Assembly (NCBI GenBank): GCA_964439835.1
Contig: CAYTPQ010000013.1
Coordinates: forward strand, 5,422-69,421
DNA from: JAGNLM01 sp964439835
GTDB lineage: Bacteria > Pseudomonadota > Gammaproteobacteria > JAABTG01
Direction: 5' to 3'
DNA length: 64,000 nt
Position numbers and translations under genes: made by a program. A model generated the notes under the pieces. The model ran no database searches, was not told where the DNA came from, and saw nothing but the letters and a program-made list of their open reading frames with translations. Position 1 is the first letter of the stretch, and every line of letters begins with the position of its first letter. This document shows positions 52,505-59,534 of this stretch, one piece after another.

Positions 52505-53284
52505 TCACCGGCGTGCCTCTTCGTCGCTGCCGCGCCGGTAGAGCCAGAGGGTGTCCACCGCGAACGAGGCGACCGTCGCAGCGACGCCGACCGCCGCCAG
52601 GGTCACCGCGACCGGCGGTGCCAGGACGGGCGCAAGGGCCGCGACCAGGGTGGCGGTCTGCAGGACACAGACGGCCTGGCGGCGCCGGCTCGGCGGCAGC
52701 TCCCGCCGCATCCAGGGCCACCGCGTGCCCGCCAGCACGAACAGGTACCGCAGGAGCCCCGCGACCAGCACCCAGGCCCCCGCGCGCCCCTGCTGCCAGG
52801 CGAGCCCGCAGAGGACCAGGATCAGGGCGGCGTCGACCTCCATGTCGAAGCGCGCGCCGAACGGGCTCGCCATGCCCGAGCGCCGGGCGAGATGCCCGTC
52901 CACCCCGTCCAACACCAGCAGGAGCAGACCCAGGCCCGCCAGCCACCCGCCCCAGGCCGAGAAGGCCTCCGGCCGGCCGAGGAAGCCCGCCAGCCAGACG
53001 GTCGCGACCGCCCGCAACAGCGTCACCCGGTTGGCCGGGCCGAGCCGGTCGAAGGGCAGGTGCACGGGCAGGCCAAGCCTGTCGAAGGGCCGGTGCGCGG
53101 GCAGGCCGCGCAGGACCAGCGTCGCCAGCAACCCCAGGCCCGCCGCCACCTGGGCCAGGTAGAGCGGCGGCAGGCCGAGCGAGCGCCAGGTGGCCCACGC
53201 CGCGCCGAGGCCGAGCGCCAGCGCAACGGCGAGGTCGAGCTGCGCGCGGGCGCGCAATGGCTGCCCCCTGCCAGCGTCCTTCAC
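52505..53284 (-). CDS. CDP-alcohol phosphatidyltransferase family protein
   Basis: This 259-residue membrane enzyme has the complete CDP-alcohol motif in DGVDGHLARRSGMASPFGAR followed by FDMEVDA, and about six hydrophobic segments. Such enzymes join a CDP-activated lipid or alcohol to an alcohol. GTG at 53284 overlaps the stop of the small gene upstream (GTGA). An odd internal duplication, LPAHRPFDRLGLPVHLPFDR, comes from a short DNA repeat (about 53040-53105). The neighbouring sulfatase suggests a role in envelope lipid decoration. Confidence 0.85.
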   Translation of the reverse strand: MKDAGRGQPLRARAQLDLAVALALGLGAAWATWRSLGLPPLYLAQVAAGLGLLATLVLRGLPAHRPFDRLGLPVHLPFDRLGPANRVTLLRAVATVWLAGFLGRPEAFSAWGGWLAGLGLLLLVLDGVDGHLARRSGMASPFGARFDMEVDAALILVLCGLAWQQGRAGAWVLVAGLLRYLFVLAGTRWPWMRRELPPSRRRQAVCVLQTATLVAALAPVLAPPVAVTLAAVGVAATVASFAVDTLWLYRRGSDEEARR

Positions 53285-53589
53285 GTGCGGGTCTCCTTCG
53301 CGACGAGCTTCAGGTCGTGGGCGTGCAAGCACAGGACGCGCAGCAGCCGGGAGAGCCGCGAGAGGTTGCCGCGGATGACCCGCTCCAGGTAGGGCACGCG
53401 CCCGCGGCGCCAAGCCTCCAACGCGGCCGGGTCGAGCAGGTCCAGGCGGACCAGGACGTCGACCGGGGTCACAACCGTACCCCTCGCGAGGGTCGCCGCC
53501 ACCGCACGCTCAAGCTCATCGAGGAGCGGTACTGAGTTCGAGGGGGCAGCTTTCGCGCTGGCTACCGAGGGGGTAGGCGTACTTGCCAT
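53281..53589 (-). CDS. Small conserved-looking protein coupled to CDP-alcohol transferase gene
   Basis: This 102-residue protein starts at ATG 53589 and reads LLDELERAVAATLARGTVVT, VDVLVRLDLLDPAALEAWRR, YLERVIRGNLSRLSRLLRVL. It is probably all-helical and soluble, and no family is recognised. Its stop overlaps the start of the CDP-alcohol phosphatidyltransferase gene, which supports a real, coupled gene. Codons upstream of 53589 in this frame are shadows of the divergent antitoxin gene. Confidence 0.6.
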   Translation of the reverse strand: MASTPTPSVASAKAAPSNSVPLLDELERAVAATLARGTVVTPVDVLVRLDLLDPAALEAWRRGRVPYLERVIRGNLSRLSRLLRVLCLHAHDLKLVAKETRT

Positions 53590-53621
53590 CCATATGGGTC
53601 GACTGATAAGGTCGCCCATAC

Positions 53622-53867
53622 ATGAAGACGACCATCGAGATCTCCGACGGCCTACTGGAGCAGGCAAAGGCCATCGCGATAAGGGATCGGACGACGTTGA
53701 GGGCGCTCGTCGAGACCGGGCTCCGCCAGGTCGTCGAGGGGCGCGGGCGTGGCCCGCGCTTCCAGCTGCGCGACGCGAGCTTTGGGGGCAAGGGGCTGCA
53801 GGCGGAGTTTCGTGACGCGGGCTGGGATCTGATCCGGGGGGCGTCGTACGGGGATCGGGGCGGTTGA
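53622..53867 (+). CDS. vapB: VapB-type antitoxin
   Basis: This 81-residue protein starts MKTTIEISDGLLEQAKAIA, a ribbon-helix-helix DNA-binding fold, followed by RTTLRALVETGLRQVVEG and a C-terminal toxin-wrapping tail (FRDAGWDLIRGASYGDRGG). It is the standard partner of the PIN-domain gene that overlaps its stop by four bases (TTGA). It should repress its own promoter, which lies in only 32 bases shared with a divergent gene. Confidence 0.88.
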   Translation: MKTTIEISDGLLEQAKAIAIRDRTTLRALVETGLRQVVEGRGRGPRFQLRDASFGGKGLQAEFRDAGWDLIRGASYGDRGG

Positions 53868-54307
53868 TAGCGGTCGACACCAACCTGCTGGTCTACGCCC
53901 ATCGCTCGGACTCCGAGTGGCATGACCGCGCGGCCGACGCGATCCGCGGCCTCGCCGAGGGCCGTGCGGCTTGGGCGATACCCTGGCCGTGCGTCCACGA
54001 GTTCCTCGCGATCGTCACCCATCCCCGAATCTACGACCCTCCGTCTCCGATGACTGCCGCCATCGATCAGGTGGAGGCGTGGCTCGAATCGCCAACCCTG
54101 ACCCTGCTCTATGAGGGCCCCGGCTACTGGCCGGTGCTGCGGGAGCTATTGGAGAGCAGCCGTGTCACCGGTCCACGGGTGCACGATGCTCGCGTCGCTG
54201 CCATCTGCCGCGCCCACGGCGTCACGCAGATCTGGACCGCCGACCGCGACTTCGGTCGTTTCGCCGACCTGGTCACGCGCAACCCCCTTACCGTGGTCTC
54301 CGGCTGA
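53864..54307 (+). CDS. vapC: VapC-type PIN-domain ribonuclease toxin
   Basis: This 147-residue PIN-domain protein has the acidic metal-binding residues in IAVDTNLLVYA (Asp5), CVHEFLAIV (Glu), RVHDARVAAI (Asp) and WTADRDFGRF (Asp). VapC toxins cleave specific RNAs such as tRNAs or rRNA. It starts with TTG at 53864 within the vapB stop, so translation is coupled. The RNA target is unknown. Confidence 0.9.
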   Translation: MIAVDTNLLVYAHRSDSEWHDRAADAIRGLAEGRAAWAIPWPCVHEFLAIVTHPRIYDPPSPMTAAIDQVEAWLESPTLTLLYEGPGYWPVLRELLESSRVTGPRVHDARVAAICRAHGVTQIWTADRDFGRFADLVTRNPLTVVSG

Positions 54308-54608
54308 CTCAAACCTCGCCGCACCCGATGCCCGAGCAGGCGGTGCTCCAAACCCTCCAAGTCCTGCCGGGCCTGCGACCCTGAGCGCGCACCGGGCATG
54401 TCACCACTTTACGTTACGCCCACTTGAGGGTCATACGTTACCCTCATCGCCACCCTGATCGCCGCCCTCGCCCCTCGACCAAACGGCGCCCGCGCCACGG
54501 CCCGAGCCGGTGGTCAGTCCCTGCTCCCCGCGCCCGGCGATGCCGCAGGTGAGGGCTCCGGTCGGGCGTCCGGTTGACCCCGGCCCGTTAATCGATTTCA
54601 TTCATGGC
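54308..54608. other. Intergenic region before the pterin-like cluster
   Basis: This 301-base stretch follows vapC. It contains ACGTTACGCCCACTTGAGGG and a second, similar ACGTTACCCTCAT at about 54410-54450, a local repeat that might be regulatory. No gene is seen. An in-frame ATG at 54540 could start the next gene earlier. Confidence 0.35.
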
Positions 54609-55595
54609 GTGGCAACGCAGTCCGAGCATTCGGCACAGGCCTACTGGGTGACAGGCCCCGCCCAGGGCGAGATCCGTCCGGCGAGCCTGCCCGCGATCGG
54701 TCCCGGCGAGGTCCGGGTGCGGGCCCTGTTCTCCGGGGTGAGCCGGGGCACGGAGGCCCTGGTGCTGCAGGGGCGGGTGCCGCCCTCCGAGCACGCCCGC
54801 ATGCGCGCCCCGTTCCAGGAGGGCGACTTCCCGGCCCCGGTCAAGTACGGCTACAGCAGCGTCGGGGTCGTGGAGGAGGGCCCGCCCGCCCTCCTCGGCC
54901 GGCCGGTCTTCTGCCTCTTTCCCCACCAGAGCGCCTACGTGGTCCCCGCCGGGGCCGTGGTGCCGGTGCCGGAGGGCGTGCCCCCCGAGCGGGCGGTGCT
55001 GGCCGCGAACCTGGAGACGGCAGTCAACGCCCTCTGGGACGCGCCGCCCCGGATCGGGGACCGGCTGGCGGTGGTCGGGGCCGGCGTGGTGGGCGCGCTG
55101 GTCGCCTGGCTCGCGGGCCAGGTCCCGGGCTGCCGGGTGCAGCTGGTCGACGTCGACCCCGCACGGGCGGGTCTGGCCGAGGCCCTCGGGGTCGGCTTCG
55201 CCCTCCCGGCGGCGGCCGAGGGCGAGGCCGACCTGGTGTTCGAGGCGAGCGGGAGCCCTGAGGGCCTGGCGACCGCCCTGGGACTGGCCGGCTTCGAGGC
55301 GACCGTTGCCTGCCTGAGCTGGTTCGGCGACCGGGCGGTGCCCCTGCCACTCGGGGAGGCCTTTCACGCCCGGCGCCTCACGCTGCTGTCCTCCCAGGTG
55401 GGGACGGTGGCCCCCGCGCGGCGGGCACGCCGCGCCCACCGGGAGCGCCTGGCCACGGCGCTGGCGCTGCTGCGGGACGGGCGGCTGGACAGGCTGATCT
55501 CGGCCGAGCACCCTTTCGCCGAGCTCCCGCGGGTCATGGCGCGGCTCGCCGCCGACCCGGCCGGGGCGCTGTGCGTTCGGGTGCGGTATTCGTGA
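54609..55595 (+). CDS. Zinc-type (MDR) dehydrogenase, first gene of uncharacterised cluster
   Basis: This protein of about 328 residues belongs to the medium-chain dehydrogenase/reductase superfamily: PGEVRVRALFSGVSRGTEAL, VKYGYSSVGVVEEG, LAANLETAVNALWDA and the NAD(P)-binding fold AVVGAGVVGALVAWLAG with VQLVDVDPARA. The catalytic-zinc Cys/His pattern of classical alcohol dehydrogenases is not obvious. GTG at 54609 is chosen because similarity begins soon after (HSAQAYWVTGPA). It is 11 bases before the pterin-synthase-like gene. The substrate is unknown. Confidence 0.8.
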   Translation: MATQSEHSAQAYWVTGPAQGEIRPASLPAIGPGEVRVRALFSGVSRGTEALVLQGRVPPSEHARMRAPFQEGDFPAPVKYGYSSVGVVEEGPPALLGRPVFCLFPHQSAYVVPAGAVVPVPEGVPPERAVLAANLETAVNALWDAPPRIGDRLAVVGAGVVGALVAWLAGQVPGCRVQLVDVDPARAGLAEALGVGFALPAAAEGEADLVFEASGSPEGLATALGLAGFEATVACLSWFGDRAVPLPLGEAFHARRLTLLSSQVGTVAPARRARRAHRERLATALALLRDGRLDRLISAEHPFAELPRVMARLAADPAGALCVRVRYS

Positions 55596-55606
55596 GGATA
55601 TAAATA

Positions 55607-56026
55607 ATGTATGCGGTCGGTGTCCGAGCCCACGTGATGATCGCCCATAGCCTGCGGGGTGAGCTGTTCGGACCCGCCCAGCGCCTGCACGGCGCGACCT
55701 ACGTGGTCGACCTGGAGCTGCGCAGCCCCGGGCTGGGGCCCGAGGGCGTGGTGGTCGACATCGGGCGGGCGACCGCGGCCCTGGAGGCGGTGCTGGAGCC
55801 CTTCCGTTACCGCAACCTGGACGACCTGCCGGCCTTTGCCGGGCGCAACTCCACCACCGAGGCCCTGGCCCGGGAGGTCTTCGACCGCATGGCCGAGCGA
55901 GTCGCAGCGGGCGAGCTGGGCCCCGGTAGCGAGCGCCTGAGCGGCCTGCGGGTCACCCTGCGGGAATCCCACGTGGCCTGGGCGAGCTACGAGGCGGAAC
56001 TGCCCGCGCGGGAGACCGGGCGCTGA
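55607..56026 (+). CDS. 6-pyruvoyl/6-carboxytetrahydropterin synthase-like protein with altered zinc site
   Basis: This 139-residue T-fold protein has VMIAHSLRG, FGPAQRLHGATYVVDLEL, GVVVDIGRATAALEAVLE, NLDDLPAF, NSTTEALAREVFDRM and RVTLRESHVAWASYE. It aligns with QueD/PTPS, but the usual zinc motif HGHNY reads HGATY and the catalytic Cys before it is not visible. Either the metal site or the chemistry is changed. ATG at 55607 lies 11 bases after the dehydrogenase gene. Its stop overlaps a CTG that seems to start the next gene. Confidence 0.82.
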   Translation: MYAVGVRAHVMIAHSLRGELFGPAQRLHGATYVVDLELRSPGLGPEGVVVDIGRATAALEAVLEPFRYRNLDDLPAFAGRNSTTEALAREVFDRMAERVAAGELGPGSERLSGLRVTLRESHVAWASYEAELPARETGR

Positions 56027-57084
56027 CCGGGCGCGAGGTCCACGTCCTCGTCCCCGGCGATCCCGCGACGGCGACCGGGGGCTACGCCTACGACCGACGG
56101 CTGATTGCAGGCCTTCGGGCCCTGGGCTGGACGGTCACCCTGCACCGCCTGGGCGACGGCTTCCCCGAGCCCAGCGCCCCCGAGCGCGCGGAGGCCCGGG
56201 AGACCCTGGCCCGGCTGCCCGACGGCGCGCTCACCGTGGTCGACGGCCTGGCCCTGGGCGCCCTGCCGGCCGAGGCCGCCGCCCAGGCCGAGCGGCTGCG
56301 TCTGGTCGCCCTGGTGCACCACCCGCTGGCCCGGGAGACTGGCCTCGACCCGGCGCGCGCGGCAGCCCTGCGGTCGAGCGAGACGGCCGCGCTCGCCGCG
56401 GTCCGGCGCAGCGTCGTCACCAGCCCCTTCACCGCCGCGGACCTGGTGCACTTCGGCGTTGCCGCCGACCGGATCGGGGTCGCGCGGCCAGGCACCGACG
56501 CCGTGCGCTCTCTTCCCCGCCTGTCGCGACGCCGGATGGAGATCCTCTGTGTCGGCACCCTCACCCCGCGCAAGGGGCACCGCACCCTGCTCCGGGCCCT
56601 GGCCAAGCTGCGGCACCTGCCCTGGCGGCTCACCTGCGTGGGCTCCCTCACCCGCGACCCGCGCCACGCCCGGGCCGTGCGCGCCGAGTGCGGGCGCCTG
56701 CGCCTCACCGGCCGGGTCCGGTTCCTCGGCGAGGTCGATGGCCCGGCCCTGGCCGCCTGCTACCGGCGGGCCGACCTGTTCGCCCTCGCCTCCTACCACG
56801 AGGGCTATGGCATGGCCGCCGCCGAGGCCCTGGCCCACGGCCTGCCGGTCGTCGCCACCTGCGCCGGTGCCCTCGCCGACACGGTGCCGCCCGGGGCCGG
56901 ACTGCGGGTGCGGCCGGGTTCCGTGCGCGAGCTCTCCGCCGCGCTCCGTCGCGTCGTTGCAGACGCGTCGCTTCGACGGCGGCTGGCCGCCGGGGCACGC
57001 CGGTCGCGCAGGCGGCTCCCGGGCTGGGGCGCCACGGCCGCGGCCTTCGCCGCCGAGCTCGAGCGGGCGGCGTCGGCCCGGTGA
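56023..57084 (+). CDS. Glycosyltransferase family 4, apparent CTG start
   Basis: This GT-B glycosyltransferase has CVGTLTPRKGHRTLLRALAK in the donor half and SYHEGYGMAAAEALAHGLPV (E-x7-E type) near the end. The first usual start codon in frame is GTG at 56236, but that would remove the N-terminal Rossmann strand and loop (VHVLVPGDPATATGGYAYDR), which is clearly coding. The only plausible start is CTG at 56023, overlapping the upstream stop as CTGA and eight bases after GGGAG. This gives 353 residues. It is coupled on both sides. Confidence 0.8.
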   Translation: MTGREVHVLVPGDPATATGGYAYDRRLIAGLRALGWTVTLHRLGDGFPEPSAPERAEARETLARLPDGALTVVDGLALGALPAEAAAQAERLRLVALVHHPLARETGLDPARAAALRSSETAALAAVRRSVVTSPFTAADLVHFGVAADRIGVARPGTDAVRSLPRLSRRRMEILCVGTLTPRKGHRTLLRALAKLRHLPWRLTCVGSLTRDPRHARAVRAECGRLRLTGRVRFLGEVDGPALAACYRRADLFALASYHEGYGMAAAEALAHGLPVVATCAGALADTVPPGAGLRVRPGSVRELSAALRRVVADASLRRRLAAGARRSRRRLPGWGATAAAFAAELERAASAR

Positions 57085-58136
57085 GCGGTTTCTCCGCCGA
57101 CTGGCTGCGCCTGCGCGAGCCGTTCGACACGGCGGCCCGTGAAGCGTCGCTGCTCGCCCCTGCGGGCGGCGGCCGGGATAGTCCGGCGGGCGCGGAGGTC
57201 ACGGCCAGTAACCGCAGCGCCCTCGGCGATGCCCTGGCGGACTGGCGGCGGACCCGTGGGGAGCTCGCCGTCATCGACCTCGGGGCCGGCACCGGAGCCA
57301 ACCTCCGCTTCACCGCGCCGCGGCTCGGCGGCCCTCAGCGCTGGACCCTGATCGACAACGACCCGGCACTGCTCGGCCTGGCGGCGGCGGAGACGCGAGC
57401 CTGGGCCCGAGCGGCTCGCCTCCAGGCCGCGGAGAGAGGGGCGTGGGCGGGGACGCGGGCAGCCGGGCTCCAGCCAGCGGAGACGCGGGCAGCCGGCCTC
57501 TTGACCGCAGAGACCGATGCGTGGACGCGGGCGTCCGAGCCCCCGGAGGCGGGCGAGACCGGCATCCTGCGGGTACGCGGGCCCGCCCTCGACTGCCACC
57601 TCAGGCCGCTCGGCGCCGACCTCGCCACCGCGCTCGACGAGCTGCCGTTTCCCGGCTGCGACCTGGTGACGGCCTCGGCCCTGCTCGACCTCGTCTCGCC
57701 CGCCTGGCTCGCGCGCCTGGTCGCCCTGGCCCGGGCACACGGCTGCGCCCTGCTCGCTGCCCTGACCTACGACGGCCGGATCGGCTGGGACCCGGCAGAC
57801 CCCGAGGACCAGCGGCTGCAGGCCCTGGTCAACCGCCACCAGCGGACCGACAAGGGCTTCGGCCCGGCCCTCGGGCCCGAGGCGTCAAAGAAGACGATCG
57901 CTCTCATGGAGTCGGCTGGGTACCGGGTGGCGGCGGCCGCGAGCGACTGGCGGCTCGGCCCGGGCGACCGCGAGATCCAGCGGGCCCTGCTGGAGGGGTG
58001 GGTTGACGCCGCACGCGCAATCGAGCCTGCGGGCAAGGGCTGGCTCCGGCGCTGGCGGGAGCGCCGGCTGGCCTTGATCGAGACGGGTCGCTCCCGCCTG
58101 ACGGTCGGCCACCGGGACCTGTTCGGCCGGCTTTGA
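57081..58136 (+). CDS. SAM-dependent methyltransferase with internal repeat insertion
   Basis: This 351-residue class I methyltransferase has motif I VIDLGAGTGANLRFTAPRLG (about residue 71), TLIDNDPALLGLA, and CDLVTASALLDLVSP. Between the second and third strands (residues about 104-155) lies a low-complexity stretch of imperfect repeats (AETRAWARAARLQA, AGLQPAETRAAGLLTAETDA) absent from usual domains. GTG at 57081 overlaps the glycosyltransferase stop (GTGA). The target is probably the product of the same cluster. Confidence 0.82.
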   Translation: MSGFSADWLRLREPFDTAAREASLLAPAGGGRDSPAGAEVTASNRSALGDALADWRRTRGELAVIDLGAGTGANLRFTAPRLGGPQRWTLIDNDPALLGLAAAETRAWARAARLQAAERGAWAGTRAAGLQPAETRAAGLLTAETDAWTRASEPPEAGETGILRVRGPALDCHLRPLGADLATALDELPFPGCDLVTASALLDLVSPAWLARLVALARAHGCALLAALTYDGRIGWDPADPEDQRLQALVNRHQRTDKGFGPALGPEASKKTIALMESAGYRVAAAASDWRLGPGDREIQRALLEGWVDAARAIEPAGKGWLRRWRERRLALIETGRSRLTVGHRDLFGRL

Positions 58137-58201
58137 GCCAGGCCGGCCACGAGAGACACGGGTCGCGGCGCCGTCGATCGCCTGAGCTGGGGACATGGCG
58201 C

Positions 58202-58252
58202 TGGGAGGGGCGCCCCGCGCCGACGGCCGTCGCGGCGTGGCGCCGCTCCCAC
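58202..58252. repeat. REP-like palindrome, second family, copy A
   Basis: The sequence from TGGGAGGGGCGCCCCGCGCC to GGCGCCGCTCCCAC is an imperfect palindrome of the GTGGGAGCGGC type known as REP elements in many gammaproteobacteria. It lies between two convergent genes. Related copies are at 59301 and 61960. Confidence 0.7.
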
Positions 58253-58338
58253 AGGGCGGGGCGCCTGCCCCCCAGGCGTACGACGGCTTCGACACCTGCC
58301 TGCCCGACTCGCGTGCGGGGCTTCCCTGCCCCGCTCCG

Positions 58339-59268
58339 TCAGGGCGTTCTTCGACACCCTGCATGAGGGGCGGCGGGGTTCAGATCGCAGTCGAAGAGCA
58401 CGTCCGCGCCCATGCGGAAGACCCGGGTCCGCGGCCGCAGCGCCTCCTCCAGGGTACCGACCACCGGCAGCGTCAGACCGTGGCGCCCGGAGCCGAGGAT
58501 GAGCGGCGCCACCGCGACGTGCAGCCGGTCCAGGACCCCCTGCTGCAGGAACCGCGAGACCGTGACCCCGCCACCCTCCACGAACACCGCGCGCAGCCCG
58601 CGCTCGCTGAGCCGGGTCCGCAAGGCCCGCAGGTCGAGCTGCCCGTGCCGGACCGGCAGCCCGAGCACCTCGACGCCCGCCCCCGGCCGCGGCTCGTGCG
58701 CCCGGTCCTCGCCACAGGCCAGCAGGGTCGGCGCCTGGCCGTCCTGGAACACCCGGTAGCCGGCCCCGAGCCGGCGGCGCGGGTCGATCACCACGCGCAC
58801 CGGGCTCTCGCCCGGGACCAGCCGGGTCGTGAGCTGGGGATCGTCCTGACGCACCGTCTCCGCCCCCACCACCACGGCATCGCAGAGGGCGCGCATCCGG
58901 TGCAGGTGGAGGATGTTGTCGGCCCCCGTGACGTAGCGGGAGACACCCGACTCGGTGGCGATCCGCCCGTCCAGGGTCTGCCCCAGGTGACCGACCGTCA
59001 GAGGCTCCCCTGCCCCGGGGCCGCATACCGGGAGGTAGAGCTCGGCCAGCTCGGCGGCCTCTCCCCCCAGCCGCCGTCCCCCGAGCAGCCAGCTACCCAC
59101 AGCGTCCCGGGCAAAGCCAGGGGCGGTCTCTTCGAGGTCTTCAACCCCGTCCGCCGTTCGGGGGGCAACGCCGCGCGACGTCCTCGGCCGACTGGCAGAC
59201 CGCATATCCAACAGCGCGCGCCAAACGAGCCCCGCATCGCCCTCGGGTTTCCACTGCCCCGCCGCCAT
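58339..59268 (-). CDS. RibD C-terminal-domain reductase
   Basis: This 309-residue protein has the RibD_C (riboflavin/pterin reductase, DHFR-like) fold: LGQTLDGRIATESGVSRYVT, MRALCDAVVVGAETVRQDDP, PVRVVIDPRRRLG, AVFVEGGGVTVSRFLQ and HVAVAPLILGSGR. The deaminase domain of RibD is missing; about 90 residues of unknown type precede the reductase domain. It would reduce a pyrimidine or pteridine intermediate with NADPH. It is convergent with the pterin-like cluster and fits its chemistry. ATG at 59268 is used. Confidence 0.83.
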   Translation of the reverse strand: MAAGQWKPEGDAGLVWRALLDMRSASRPRTSRGVAPRTADGVEDLEETAPGFARDAVGSWLLGGRRLGGEAAELAELYLPVCGPGAGEPLTVGHLGQTLDGRIATESGVSRYVTGADNILHLHRMRALCDAVVVGAETVRQDDPQLTTRLVPGESPVRVVIDPRRRLGAGYRVFQDGQAPTLLACGEDRAHEPRPGAGVEVLGLPVRHGQLDLRALRTRLSERGLRAVFVEGGGVTVSRFLQQGVLDRLHVAVAPLILGSGRHGLTLPVVGTLEEALRPRTRVFRMGADVLFDCDLNPAAPHAGCRRTP

Positions 59269-59290
59269 GCGTCGATGATACTCGGAACGC

Positions 59291-59343
59291 CGCCTACGCC
59301 GTGGGAGCGGCGCCCTCGCCGCGACGATTACCAGCGGTAGGCG
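59291..59343. repeat. REP-like palindrome, second family, copy B
   Basis: CGCCTAC (59291-59297) and GTAGGCG (59337-59343) flank GTGGGAGCGGCGCCCTCGCC (59301-59320), the same element core as at 58202 and 61960. It lies just upstream of the divergent RibD-type and PBP1A genes. Confidence 0.6.
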
Positions 59344-59534
59344 CGCTCGCGACGGCCGATTCACCCACCGCATGCGGCGCCTTGCGCCCCGACCACGCTT
59401 CCAGGCGAGGTCCGGCGCCCGCGCAGCCGACGGGCGTCAGGTTGCAGAACGGCGCCTGCGCAGCGCTGCTAGACTATGGTCCGCGTCCGCCCACCCTCCG
59501 GCCGCGGCGGCAACTCCCAGGCCCCGTTCGCCCC

